Below are positions 32,356 through 42,177 of a stretch of 64,000 bases of DNA, piece after piece (the stretch's first letter is position 1; each line of letters starts with the position of its first letter). A model generated the notes under the pieces. The model saw nothing but the letters and a program-made list of their open reading frames with translations. It did no database searches and was not told the origin of the DNA. Source of the DNA: Eretmocerus hayati (taxonomy: Eukaryota; Arthropoda; Insecta; Hymenoptera; Aphelinidae); assembly GCA_029851415.1 (NCBI GenBank), contig CM056742.1:62754454-62818453 (forward strand), read 5' to 3'. The position numbers and the translations under genes were made by a program.

Positions 32356-33183
32356 TTAATCAAACACAATGAAGTCATTTAATTGCCGACGGTACCTGCC
32401 TTTGTCTATAGCGTCATCTTTTGATATTGTGAGAAAACCATATTTATCATTCCAACATGCTGAGCATAATTCTTTTAATTGTTCGAAACTCATATCAGCC
32501 CCCACGTGATTGTTATAAACATGTCTCGAATTTCCATCATCCTGCTTGAATAGACAAATTAAATTTGCATTGTCTCTGATTAGATGTTCAGGTATGTGAG
32601 CATAACTTTGACATAGATGAAAACAATCAATGCTGTTATGTCTCCCCATACTGTAATATTCTTCAACTGGCTTCTGCTTTTCCGATATGACATCATCAAA
32701 GACAAATATACTATTTCTCGAAGCTTCAATTGGTTTGACTATATCAGCATTTTCTCTGTATGTAAAATATTTCATACCCACATTTGATAAAGTCTTCATA
32801 ACGTTCCCGAGGAATATGTACTTTGGCTGATTGAGTGATTTTGAATACACATAGATATGATTGAATATGAGACCGTTCGGGCTAACAATGAGGGAGATAA
32901 GGAGGTTAGTTTCACCACAATTCGAGGGTCCACTTATTACACATCGGATAGTATTCGGTAAGAGTTTCCCATGACGTTTCTTCTTATCCTCACCAACCTC
33001 ATTCCCTACATTGATCATGTTGATCTTATCTGGTTGTTTGATAAATTTCATCTTTGCACAGGATGTGCACACCTTACTGACATGAAACCTATTCAGGTTT
33101 AGTATAAATACCCGTTTTATCGTTGAGGTATTCAGTCGGTCTCCATACTCGTCATTGAGAAGATGCGTGTTCAATGCCGTCAT
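32356..33183 (-). CDS. ATP: Packaging ATPase (FtsK/HerA, A32-like)
   Basis: DNA-packaging motor of the Polinton virion. An uninterrupted frame of 275 codons, but the likely start is Met45 at 33051 (MKFIKQPDKINMINVG), which leaves a 123-bp gap to the divergent gene at 33174. Walker A is CVISGPSNCGETNLL (residues 82-95), where the essential Lys of GK(T/S) is Glu; Walker B is SIFVFDDV (158-165). Further family motifs: HIYVYSKSLNQPKY and FHLCQSYAHIP. With Lys replaced by Glu it should not hydrolyse ATP. Length is close to that of the family. Confidence 0.88.
   Translation of the reverse strand: MTALNTHLLNDEYGDRLNTSTIKRVFILNLNRFHVSKVCTSCAKMKFIKQPDKINMINVGNEVGEDKKKRHGKLLPNTIRCVISGPSNCGETNLLISLIVSPNGLIFNHIYVYSKSLNQPKYIFLGNVMKTLSNVGMKYFTYRENADIVKPIEASRNSIFVFDDVISEKQKPVEEYYSMGRHNSIDCFHLCQSYAHIPEHLIRDNANLICLFKQDDGNSRHVYNNHVGADMSFEQLKELCSACWNDKYGFLTISKDDAIDKGRYRRQLNDFIVFD
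33103..33110 (+). promoter_or_regulatory. TATA box between divergent ATPase and PLA2-like genes
   Basis: TATAAATA, 71 bp before the ATG at 33174. It lies in the short gap between the likely ATPase start (33051, minus) and the PLA2-like gene. Confidence 0.5.
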
Positions 33184-35461
33184 TACGTGGTGAGGGCTTA
33201 CTAAACTCTACTATAAACAGTCTTCCATTCGAGGTTCACATACATCAATTCTGTGGACCAGGTACCAAGTTACGTAAGAGACTCGCTCGAGGTGATCGAG
33301 GGATTAATGCTCTCGATGCGGCATGTATGAAGCATGATATAGCTTATCACAACAGCAAAGATATCAAGAACCGTCACATTGCTGATCTCGCTCTTCAGGT
33401 TGCTGCAGAAGAGCAGATAAAAATACGCTGCTAAAAGTGATTAGCAGAATGCTTTCTCACGGCGTTATATGATGATAATTTCAACGAAAAAGAAAGTGCC
33501 CTATATTTTGAGTTTTTCTTTTGAGGGAAGCATTCCAGAGAGATTTGGGGCATCTAAAAGGAGGTTTTTCCAACAATATTTATTGTTTGATTGAGAGAAA
33601 ATTCTGATATAGTGGGTTTAAAGATGATTAAACTGGAGTTCTTTGTGAAAATTCCCTTCCCCCGAAAGAATCTTCATTTGAATAATGTTTTACAAATTTT
33701 ATGAAAATTTCGTATCAGCCACTCATTTCAGAATGGCGCATAAGTAAGTCTTTAGGTCATTAGAATTGAGATAAATGAGTCGTGAAGGATGATACGAGGG
33801 AAAAATGAATATTAATTCTAATTTTCTACTTTTTTTTGAGTTATTCTTTTGAGGAAGCTTTTTAGAGAGATTTGGGCTTTCTAGTCTGAGGTTTTTTTTA
33901 ACAATATCCATCGTTTGGTTGAGACAGGATTACGATGCAGTGGGTTTGGAAAGGGTTAAAATGAAATTTTTGGTGGAAATTTTGATTTTTTTCGGAAATT
34001 TGAGATTTGTGAAGACTCAATGGAATTTCGGTATTAACCAATCGATAGATGATGCAGAAAAAACCATAGTTCAGGTGATTGAAATTGAGATAAATGAGTC
34101 ATAAAAGAAGGTCCAAGGAAAAAATGAATATTAAGAAAAATTTCTCATTATTTTTTGAGTTGTTCTTTAGAGGAAGCTTTTCAGAGAGATTTGGGCCTTC
34201 TAGTCTGAGGTTTTTTCAACGATATCCATCGTTTGGTTGAAACGGAATTTCGATGCAGTGGGTTTAAAAAGGGTCAAAATGGAATTTTTTGTGGGAATTT
34301 TGATTTTTTTGAAAATTTGAGATCTGTGAAGATTTTATAAAATTTCGGTATCAACCAATCGATTGATAATGCAGAAAGAACCATAGTTTAGGTCATTGAA
34401 ATTGAGATAAATGAGTCATAAGAGAAGGTACGAGGAAAAAATGAATATTAAGAAAAATTTCCCATTATTTTCTGAGTTATCCTCTAGAGGAAGCTTTTTA
34501 GAGAGATTTGGGCCTTCTAGTCTGAGGTTTTTTTAACAATATCCATCGTTCGGTTGGGACGGAATTTCGATGCAGTGGGTTTGGAAAGGGTCAAAATGAA
34601 ATTTTTCGGTGGAGATTTTGAATTTTTCGGAAATTTGAGAACTGTGAAGATTTCATAAAATTTCGGTATTAACCAATCGATAGATCTTGCAGAAAAAATC
34701 ATAGTTTAGGTGACTCAATTCGTGGTGAGACCGTGTGAGAAAAAGATATTTATGTATTTAGAGTCGAAATTTGAGCTGTTTCGCTCTAAAAACCCCATGG
34801 ATCAAATTTGACTGGGAGCTGAAAGCTGCCAAATCACTGGGCTCTCAGGAATTGGATTCTGTACAACTTGTAGAAAGCCAAAAATTGATATAGTGGACAG
34901 TAAAAGAGAAAGCGTGTCCGATAGAAAACAACACACACACACACACACACACATACACGGACAAAGGAGTGCAAAGATGAGTCTCTGACGGATTCGGAAG
35001 GCCATTAGGAGGAGGAGTGTTACCTTAAATTGATAGATTTTGGCGAGAGGAAGAGAATGGTCTAAGGCTTTTTCAGATAAACGGAATTTCCTTGAAGAAA
35101 ATATTGGTTTTAGTGGAAAATTTGATCAAAATTTTGCTGGGGTGAAAACAAAGCTTTTTCTTTAGAGAAACCAAAAGGAGGATTTCCGGAAAGGATAGCA
35201 GCAAGAGCAGTTGCTGCCGCCATGCGTGCGAAGCGGAAATTTGGAATGGGACTCGCTAAGGAAAAGCGTAAGCTTAATGGTGCACAGAGGAAAAGGAAGA
35301 TCCGTAAGGTAAACATGCGAACCCTTGCTGTTGCAGAACGAGGAGGGTTCTTACCAGCTATATTACCCACTCTAGCAGCGCTTGGAGCTCTGGGATCACT
35401 AGCAGGAGGTGCTGCCAATGTTGCAAAATCAATCAGTGCAATACGTATGAATCGGAAGTAA
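33174..35461 (+). pseudogene. PLA2-domain minor virion protein, split by a transposon
   Basis: N-terminal part (33174-33418): RGEGLLNSTINSLPFEVHI, then a parvovirus-type phospholipase A2 core with the calcium loop QFCGPGTKL (25-33) and catalytic DAACMKHDIAY (48-58). A Helentron-like repeat (33419-35170) interrupts it. The frame resumes at 35168 with PKGGFPERIAARAVAAAMRA, a basic segment, and a hydrophobic FLPAILPTLAALGALGSLAG, as expected for a membrane-active minor capsid protein. Removing the insert restores the frame. A stop at 35459-35461 replaces a probable Gln codon, since family-like sequence (LADLRRHNLALEAKGE) continues to about 35535. Confidence 0.85.
33419..35170. mobile_element. 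Helentron/HINE-like repeat, copy 2 (in PLA2 gene)
   Basis: Inverted copy of 25276-27424 without the MITE. Begins with AAAAATACG and hairpin CTGCTAA-AAGTGA-TTAGCAG; ends CTTTAGAGAAA. Contains four tandem units starting at about 33510, 33837, 34157 and 34471 (spacing 327, 320 and 314 bp) and an AC microsatellite (about 34930). Confidence 0.7.
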
Positions 35462-35513
35462 TTAGCAGATCTGAGAAGACACAATCTCGCTCTAGAAGCA
35501 AAGGGGGAAAGGG

Positions 35514-35942
35514 TTGAGGTTAAACCCATCAACTTGTGAACAACGTGGTGAGGGCTTGAGAAGAAAAAAAAAGCTCAAAAAAGAGAAAATTAGGAAGAAA
35601 GTGAGAGGTACGAGTGGACGACAGCTGGTCCGAGCATGTTTGAATATACCTCACTTCAGAGGTGTATTCTCGTTGAATGATCCACCACCTCCACCTATCG
35701 GGAATACAGAAGCTGTGATAGTGAACTTGGGTAACGCTCTTCGGGTTGCCTACTTGAAAAAAGGACGCTTCATTCATTATTTCAATTCTTTCGGTGGGAT
35801 TCCCCCTCCACGAGAGCTAGTAAATTACTGGAAAGTGAATCAACCAAATCGTGAGATTGTATACAATCGATCACAACAGCAAACCTCCCGACAGAGCAAC
35901 TGTGGACCTTTGTGTGTGAAATTTTTGAGAGATCATACATGA
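35514..35942 (+). pseudogene. PRO: Adenain-like cysteine protease (PRO), probably inactive
   Basis: Capsid-maturation protease of Polintons. Recognised by NIPHFRGVFSLNDPP at the start, FIHYFNSFGGIPPPRELVNYW in the middle and the catalytic-Cys motif SNCGPLCVKFLR at the end. The position of the catalytic His (GTHW in relatives) reads NALRVAYL, so the His is missing, and the usual Asp of YFDSFG is Asn. The first 35 codons (basic, RRKKKLKKEKIRKK) do not resemble the family and may belong to the tail of the PLA2-like gene or follow a frameshift; the true start is unclear. Confidence 0.75.
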
Positions 35943-35994
35943 AACAGGGGACGCGAATCATTCCTATCAGTCAAGTTTGAGATGTCTCTGGAAG

Positions 35995-36753
35995 ATGTCT
36001 GAAGTGTTTGTAGTCTCGAGCACATCTACCCACATCGATCAGATCATTAGGTTGAGAGAGCATTTGTGTCCCAATAAGATTTATGAGTTGTGTTTGGTTG
36101 ATTTAACAACGTTTCACGCAATACCCAATATCGATCAATGTAATAATTCTTTCTATTGGAGTGATAAAATCGAGCAAATACCTATAGGATCATATGAAAT
36201 TGAGGACCTTGAAAAGCATTTGCAAGATCACATACCTACACGACTTCCAGAAAATTCATGGAACACGGAAGTGTCTAATGAAGGTGTACCTCGTGAATTG
36301 AGTGGTAAATCAATCTTCATCCGCGTGAATGAGAATACATTACATTGTGAGATCTACAGTCATCACGATATAGATTTTCTCCAACCAAATAATTTAGGAT
36401 CACTATTAGGTTTCGACAATCGAGTGCTCCCAGCTTACCAGTGGCACACTTCTGATTCCATCCTCAAGATAAGTCGGGTTAACGTCGTGCGGGTAGAGTG
36501 TAACCTCATTAAAGGAACATACTCCAACGGATACTCTTGTTATACAATCTTTGAATATTCACCCCATGTTCCAATTGGTGAAATATACACGATAGAACCA
36601 AGAAACCCCATATACCTACAAACACGTACCAACGATATAAGAAATATATGTGTTCGATTTTTGGATCAAAACGGTGATCTAATCAATAACAGAGGTGTAG
36701 TGATTACTATTCGATTTTGCTTGAGAGAGAGGGGGAAGTATGTATCTATATAA
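35995..36753 (+). CDS. Putative minor capsid (penton-like) protein of Polinton
   Basis: About 252 residues from ATG 35995 (an upstream in-frame ATG at 35977 is less likely). Family landmarks: NSFYWSDKIEQIPIGSYEI, NTLHCEIYSHHDIDFLQPNN, LGSLLGFDNRVLPAYQWHTS, VNVVRVECNLIKGTYSNG and ICVRFLDQNGDLINNRG. This is a protein conserved in insect Polintons beside the major capsid gene, and I take it to be the jelly-roll penton protein; the structural assignment rests on that family knowledge. The frame is intact over its whole length. Confidence 0.65.
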   Translation: MSEVFVVSSTSTHIDQIIRLREHLCPNKIYELCLVDLTTFHAIPNIDQCNNSFYWSDKIEQIPIGSYEIEDLEKHLQDHIPTRLPENSWNTEVSNEGVPRELSGKSIFIRVNENTLHCEIYSHHDIDFLQPNNLGSLLGFDNRVLPAYQWHTSDSILKISRVNVVRVECNLIKGTYSNGYSCYTIFEYSPHVPIGEIYTIEPRNPIYLQTRTNDIRNICVRFLDQNGDLINNRGVVITIRFCLRERGKYVSI

Positions 36754-36943
36754 TCAACCTGTGAACTCATCTCTCGTTCAGTTGAGTGATACAACTCGAG
36801 TGAGACGAGCTGGAGAGTGGATTCAGAGACCTCCCCTTACTCGTAAAAACATACTTTTCCTACAATCTCTTGGATTCGAAGTGAGGAAAAATGGCTGGAC
36901 GTCAAGATGTACTAGACATTACGAGAGTCCCGCAAACGGATGA
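36740..36943 (+). CDS. Small Polinton protein upstream of the major capsid gene
   Basis: 67 codons starting 14 bases before the previous stop and overlapping the next ATG (36891). Contains PPLTRKNILFLQSLGFEVRK, which looks like a conserved short frame of insect Polintons; its natural end is probably near 36900. Tight overlap on both sides argues for a compact gene block. Function unknown. Confidence 0.45.
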   Translation: MYLYNQPVNSSLVQLSDTTRVRRAGEWIQRPPLTRKNILFLQSLGFEVRKNGWTSRCTRHYESPANG

Positions 36944-38106
36944 ACGCATCGTTAAAAGAATAGTACGTAAATATCAACCATTCAATTTCGTAAACTTACA
37001 ACGTAATGATGAAATACGTATCACAGTCCCATCAAATGATGCGTTCTTACTACCCAGCGAAAATTTTATATGTTCAAGGAGATATTGTGTTTGATAAAAA
37101 ACAGAATATTTCCCTAGCGAGTAATTTTCCAGCATATTCATTCGATGAAATACGTTGGGAAACCAACAACGTAGTCGTTGATCAAACAAAAAACCTTGGT
37201 ATAACTACTACATTGAAGAACCTTGTAACACTCTCTGCTGATGAAGAAAGATCAATGAGTGGTTCAGCACACCATCTTGGGAACTATCCTATCTCTAGTG
37301 GACACGGATTCAATTTTTGTCTTCCACTCAATATACTGTTAGGCTTTTGTGAAGATTATGAAAGAATCATCGCATTCGCTAAGCATGATTTAGTTCTGCT
37401 AAGATCAAAAAATGAGAACAATTGTGTAATAACAACTGCGGATGAATGTCAACCAGTTATTAACCTGACTTCTGTGACTTTACATATAACACACATCTAC
37501 CCAGCTGATCTCATACGATTACGACTGTTGAAAGTGTTAGAGAGGAATACACCTTCATTCCTATCATTCAGAAGTTGGGATATGTCAGAATTTCCAGTAA
37601 TGCCGGAAAACACTAGCCAATTGATTTGGCCTATTAGAAGCACAACTCCGTTGAAAAAACCACATTATATTATACTAGCCTTCCAAACGGGTAGAGTAAA
37701 CAACAAGAAGAAGGATATCTCTAATTTTGACCACTGCAAACTTGTTAACGCAAAAGTCCTCCTCAATTCTGAAGCGTACCCATATGAACATATGCATCTT
37801 GATTTTGGAAAGGCTCAAAATACTTCTGTTCTTCATCAAATGTTTAGATCATTTAGGAAAAGCTATCAAGATATAGATGAAGATAGTGTTTCCATCACTA
37901 AAGTGAATTTTGGAGAGTCTTACCCTATCATCGTCTTTGACCTTTGTGAACAGTCTGAATCTATCAAATCATCGGTTGTAGACGTTCGAGTTGAACTCGA
38001 ATTCAAAGAAAATATTCCGAAGGATACAACTGCTTATTGCCTCATCATTCATGACAAGATTGTTAAGTATACCCCATTGACGAATTTGGTTCAGAAAATG
38101 ATTTGA
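36891..38106 (+). pseudogene. Putative major capsid protein of Polinton, one frameshift
   Basis: About 404 codons. Starts MAGRQDVLDITRVPQTDER, continues NLQRNDEIRITVPSND and LLPSENF, then shifts frame near 37065 and goes on with LYVQGDIVFDKKQN, FDEIRWETNNVVVDQTKNLG, LPLNILLGFCEDYERIIAFA, LRLLKVLERNTPSF, YVILAFQTG-type YIILAFQTGRVNNKKKD, and ends VELEFKENIPKDTTAYCLII. The order matches the abundant insect Polinton capsid protein (double jelly-roll is expected from family knowledge). A single 1-bp indel separates the two halves; otherwise it is well kept. Confidence 0.75.
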
Positions 38107-38792
38107 TTCTTTTTAAGATTCATGGAAATTGGGATGAGAAAGAAAAGGACTCAACTCGCTCATCTCATGGGGGTGGTGAGAAAGGAAACAATGTTGCCTA
38201 CGATGTTTCCATGGGTCGTATCGAGAGATCAATGCCGATGCTTGCCAATAACTTATATCTGGATGTGCAAGGTTACATTATTGGACATACATTTACTCCT
38301 AAGGAGATCGCTCTGTTGAACGAGGAAATGTATGAAAATTGTCAGTCATACAAGATCTTACATGACACGGTTGCACCTCCATATGACATTGGGAAATTGG
38401 GAACTCGTGATTTAAAAAGAGCACTCCACCAGCTTTCGTATGAATATAATATCCCATGGAGTGTTGGTTCTACTCCTTGGAGCAATATGCTGTCTGCTGT
38501 TGCACGGGAGATTGAAACAGCTCTTTCAGTTTTCCGTATGAACATGATTTATGTAAATTCAGACTTTAAGAAAGTTTGGTTTCGGAGAATGTTGGCCGAA
38601 TTCGGAGGTGATTCAAGCTATTGGTTAAGAAATATATTTGATGCATGTAATGTTGAAAGTGATGGATACTTTAGCGATAACTATTATGACACACCATGTA
38701 GATTCCATGAAAATTCTAATTTTAGATGTGCCAAGCGCACGGTTGAGTATATGTATAAACTCAATAAAGATGCTGATTTGAAGAAAAGGTGA
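38103..38792 (+). CDS. Uncharacterised Polinton protein (LYLDVQGY motif)
   Basis: Open over 229 codons, overlapping the capsid stop by 4 bases. The likely start is Met44 (38232, MPMLANNLYLDVQGYIIG), since the preceding part is unlike a folded domain. Motifs: NLYLDVQGYIIGHTFTPKEI, IGKLGTRDLKRALHQLSYEY, IPWSVGSTPW and a C-terminal Cys/His-bearing tail (YYDTPCRFHENSNFRCAKR). It resembles an insect- and Polinton-associated family starting (V/Y)xDxQGF and having an APP-type His/Trp segment, sometimes proposed to be nuclease-like; I cannot confirm a function. AATAAA follows at 38824-38829. Confidence 0.5.
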   Translation: MILFKIHGNWDEKEKDSTRSSHGGGEKGNNVAYDVSMGRIERSMPMLANNLYLDVQGYIIGHTFTPKEIALLNEEMYENCQSYKILHDTVAPPYDIGKLGTRDLKRALHQLSYEYNIPWSVGSTPWSNMLSAVAREIETALSVFRMNMIYVNSDFKKVWFRRMLAEFGGDSSYWLRNIFDACNVESDGYFSDNYYDTPCRFHENSNFRCAKRTVEYMYKLNKDADLKKR

Positions 38793-38945
38793 TAAAAAGT
38801 TTGTAATGATATTACTGGTTTTTAATAAATTGGTCAAGTTGTAACTCGAATTCTTTTCTCACTCCCACCCCTCTCGTTTATTACACGGTGAATTATAAGA
38901 ACTTGTAAATCATAGATCTTTGAATCAGTTGAAATATATCACAAT

Positions 38946-39905
38946 ATGGATCAATTCACTTCTCAGAAAAAACAGTTGGTTAGAGAGTTACACGCTCCAG
39001 TACGGAAAAATTTCCTTCGTCGGAAAGTTATCGTTACAGGCATAAATGATGTTTGGCAGATTAATATGATTGTTATGATCAACCATGCAAAAGTGAATAG
39101 AAATTTTAAATACATTTTAGCAGTGATCGACGTGTTTTCAAAATATGCATGGCTTGAACCAGTGAAAACCAAAAGTGCTTCTGATGTGACAAGAGCTTTC
39201 AAAAAAATCTTGGATAAGGAAGGACGATATCCAAAACATCTTCACTCTGATAGGGGAAGAGAGTTTTATAACACTCAATTTTTTCTTCTGATGAAAGAGA
39301 GAGGGATTAATCATTATTCGACATATAGCGTTAATAAAGCTTTTTGTGTGGAGCGCTCTATAAAGACGATAAAATCTAAGTTGTACCAGTTATTTTCATC
39401 CAGAGGAAGTTACAAATGGTTAGATCACATCCAAGAATTGGTTAGGATATATAACCACACCAAACACTCAACTATAGGAATAACACCTGTTAGTGTTTGG
39501 AAGAAATCCCCCCAACAGAAGGAAATTGAATCGAGCTTACTATCCACTGTCTATGCTCGTAATCGTGTTAGAGAAGGAACGTCTAAATTCAAAGTTGGTG
39601 ATAGCGTTCGAGTTTCGCGATATAAAACAGTATTCGATAAAGGTTATCATGCTAATTGGAGTACAGAAATTTTTAAAATTGCTCGTGTCAATCGAAATGA
39701 TTGGCCTATAACTTATAATCTAATTGATCATGATGGTCAATCAATATCTGGTCAATTTTGTAAAGAAGAGTTAGCAAAAGTAGTTAACCCCGAAGTGTAT
39801 TTGGTTGAACGAGTTCTGAAAAGGAAAGGAGACAAAGTTTATGTAAAATGGTTGGGTTCATCACCAAAATTCGATAGTTGGATTGATAGAAGTGCTTTTG
39901 TATGA
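38946..39905 (+). CDS. INT: Polinton integrase with C-terminal chromodomain
   Basis: Retroviral-type integrase that would insert the element. 319 residues, uninterrupted. N-terminal LHAPVRKNFLRRKV leads into the core: NDVWQINMI (first catalytic Asp of the WQADLVDM motif is Asn40), VIDVFSKYAWLEPVK, HLHSDRGREFYN (Asp102) and CVERSIKTIKSKLY (Glu136). A chromodomain closes the protein (about 281-319: YLVERVLKRKGDKVYVKWLG ... FDSWIDRSAF). The missing first Asp should abolish catalysis. The HHCC finger is not visible. Confidence 0.9.
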   Translation: MDQFTSQKKQLVRELHAPVRKNFLRRKVIVTGINDVWQINMIVMINHAKVNRNFKYILAVIDVFSKYAWLEPVKTKSASDVTRAFKKILDKEGRYPKHLHSDRGREFYNTQFFLLMKERGINHYSTYSVNKAFCVERSIKTIKSKLYQLFSSRGSYKWLDHIQELVRIYNHTKHSTIGITPVSVWKKSPQQKEIESSLLSTVYARNRVREGTSKFKVGDSVRVSRYKTVFDKGYHANWSTEIFKIARVNRNDWPITYNLIDHDGQSISGQFCKEELAKVVNPEVYLVERVLKRKGDKVYVKWLGSSPKFDSWIDRSAFV

Positions 39906-40070
39906 TCTTAAAATGAAAGATTTGTTGTTCATTTTTAAAATTCTTTATTAATCAGAATCAATTCCATTCACAAATCGTAACCGAGACACACTCAAATCTT
40001 TGATCAAACGTTAAATATTGAAAGAATTGAACGAAAGTAATCTTGATTCAACTACGTCTAACTATTCCAC

Positions 40071-40783
40071 TCAAGTCAACAAGGATAGGGGATTGGTAAA
40101 AGAGAGAGAGAGACTATCCTCATAATCTTGATCTACGTCTACTATACTGTGTAGATATATTTTCATCACACATCCACTCCTACCATCAGTGAACTTTTTA
40201 AAATGAAGATTTTTCAGAGCAGACTCTTGTTCTGAAAGAAATTCAATACCTGATATATACACTAATGAAAAAAAAAGGTTAGATAGAAAAAATCACACGA
40301 CTTACGTTTCTATCTTCTTTCGAATGGATTCGTTTGAAGCCTAAAAATTGTTTTACTCTCTTCAATTCCGCCTCCTTAAATGCACCACTTGAACATTTGA
40401 AATATAGTCTCTACAGTGCCAGATGAATCCAGCAATCTGTTTGATGTTTCCACTTTTATAGTATGTAGATGAGAGAGTTCTATCGTATTCACCCGTTTCA
40501 ACAATATCAACATCACCCTCATCTAATTTTCTATAGGTGAATAATGATACAATTGAATGTCTGAAAGATAGTTCAAATACTATGGAAAAGGAATGGGAAG
40601 TATCCAAGAAAGGATAGGCGAGACAGTAGTGGTAAAAAGAGTCTGAGAAAATGTAATCCCGTGTAGCGTGGTTCAAGAGAGCATCAATGATTTGAAGTTG
40701 ACCTGGAAACAAGAGTGGATAAGATAGAAAGTTGGGAGTGTAATGAATGAAGTTAACTAACCTTCTCTACCGATAGAGAACAT
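40071..40783 (-). pseudogene. Unknown spliced gene between integrase and reductase
   Basis: No family recognised. Exon 1 is only 22 bases (40783-40762, MFSIGRE plus one base), followed by a 59-bp GT-AG intron (40761-40703), then exon 2 from 40702 reading GQLQIIDALLNHATRDYIFS, HSFSIVFELSFRHSIVSLFT and YRKLDEGDVDIVETGEYDRT. After IAGFIWHC a 1-base loss near 40403 moves the frame to CSSGAFKEAELKRVKQFLGF up to a donor GAAAC-GTAAGT near 40308. A further exon (about 40262-40071, reading VYISGIEFLSEQESALKNLH) follows an acceptor TTTTTCATTAG, but the phases do not match, so another lesion is likely. Confidence 0.5.
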
Positions 40784-41029
40784 CTCGATGTGAGGACTGA
40801 GTTATCAATATAAAACGTTGTTGAATATATTCCTCTCTCATTACCCCTCCCTCAAAACATTGATGTATGAGATCCCTACCATTACTCATTATCTCCTCAA
40901 AACAGTGAAATATTACGTTGTAATATATCCATTTTTTATTCAGTTATCACGATAATTATTATTGAAACCTGAATCACATATAATTCTAAAGTAATCTGTG
41001 TTTGCAAACACATTAGATCTAACAAATAA

Positions 41030-42177
41030 TCAAGAATCTGCATCAATCGAGAAGGTGGATGTATTTCCGAGAACACCCCATTTTTGATACTCTCCAACTT
41101 TCTTTTCGAAGAAATTTGTCTTTCCAGATAGGCTTATAGTCTCCATAAAGTCAAAAAGATTCTCAGGATTGAAGAACTTGGAATATCCTAGTTCAGTGAG
41201 TGATCGATCAGCGACAAATTCGATATATTCACACATGAGTTTAGCATTCATTCCTATCAATGCTACCGGTAGGGCATCAGTCAAGAAACTTTTTTAATCC
41301 TCACGGCTTCTTCAATGATACTCATCACTCGTTTCTCTGATGGTTTATTCTTTATGTATGAAAAGATCAAACAAGCGAAATCACAATGCAGTCCTTCATC
41401 TCGAGAGATCAACTCATTGGTAAAAGAGAGATCTGGTAATTTTCCTCTTTTTTTGAAATAAAAGATACTAGCGAAACTCCCACTGAAAAAAATCCCCTCT
41501 ACAGCTGCAAATGCGACAAGACGTTCAGCAAACGTAACTGACTTGTCTTGAATCCATTTCAACGCCCATTCTGCTTTAACAGATATACAAGGCATTGTGT
41601 TGATTGCCTCAAATAGAAAATTCTTCTCTCCAGGGTTTATTATGTATGTGTCTGTAAGAAGTGCATACATCTCAGAGTTTCTGTTTTCCATGGCTATTTG
41701 GAAACTATAGAAACATCGTGCCTCAGGAATTTGTACTTCTCGACTAAAATGTAATAATAAGTTTTCAGATACGATCCCATCACTCCCTGCGAAAAAAGCT
41801 AAGACATGTGAAATGAAATGTTTTTCCCCTTCCTCCAGATTATTATAATCATCAATGTCTTTGGAGAGGTCTACTTCTTCCACGGTCCAAAATGAGGCTT
41901 CAGCTTTTTTGTAAAATTCCCATATTCTATACCACTTAATAGGGAAAAGAACAAATCTGTCCGGGTTCTCAGCTAGAAGAGGTTCATCACTTCTCTCAAT
42001 TGTTGCAGAGTCTTCCTTCTTACATATGGATCCACTTCGTTTTTTCTTCATCATACTGATTATCAATAGCAAACCAATGAGAATAATTAAATCCAACATT
42101 CCCCAGTCTTGGAGAATCACCCCGAGTTGGTAGAATGATGAGAATGATAACGTGAGAAGATTAGTGAAAAATCTCAT
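41030..42177 (-). pseudogene. RnrS: Ribonucleotide reductase class I small subunit (R2), cargo gene
   Basis: R2 houses the di-iron/tyrosyl radical centre that, with R1, reduces ribonucleotides. First frame 42177-41281 (298 aa): a possible membrane segment ([17 protein letters not shown], 27-43), then the R2 core from [20 protein letters not shown]; ligand Asp in EEVDLSKD (103), Glu in IAMEN (164), Glu in [10 protein letters not shown] (228), Glu and His in DEGLHCDF (261, 264), radical Tyr in SEMY (171). The ligand His of ENIHSEMY is Asn167. A frameshift at an A run near 41290 leads to the second frame (41284-41030: [39 protein letters not shown]). It ends FSIDADS; the terminal Phe that docks to R1 is Ser. 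If Met42 or Met43 is the true start, the membrane segment is lost. AATAAA (minus) lies at 40935-40940. Confidence 0.93.

Noticed and set aside
33419..35170. Insertion in the PLA2-like gene as a spliceosomal intron
   Set aside because: The acceptor-like TTTCTTTAG is present, but no donor keeps the phase and a stop precedes the only nearby GT; removing the element as a transposon restores the frame instead.
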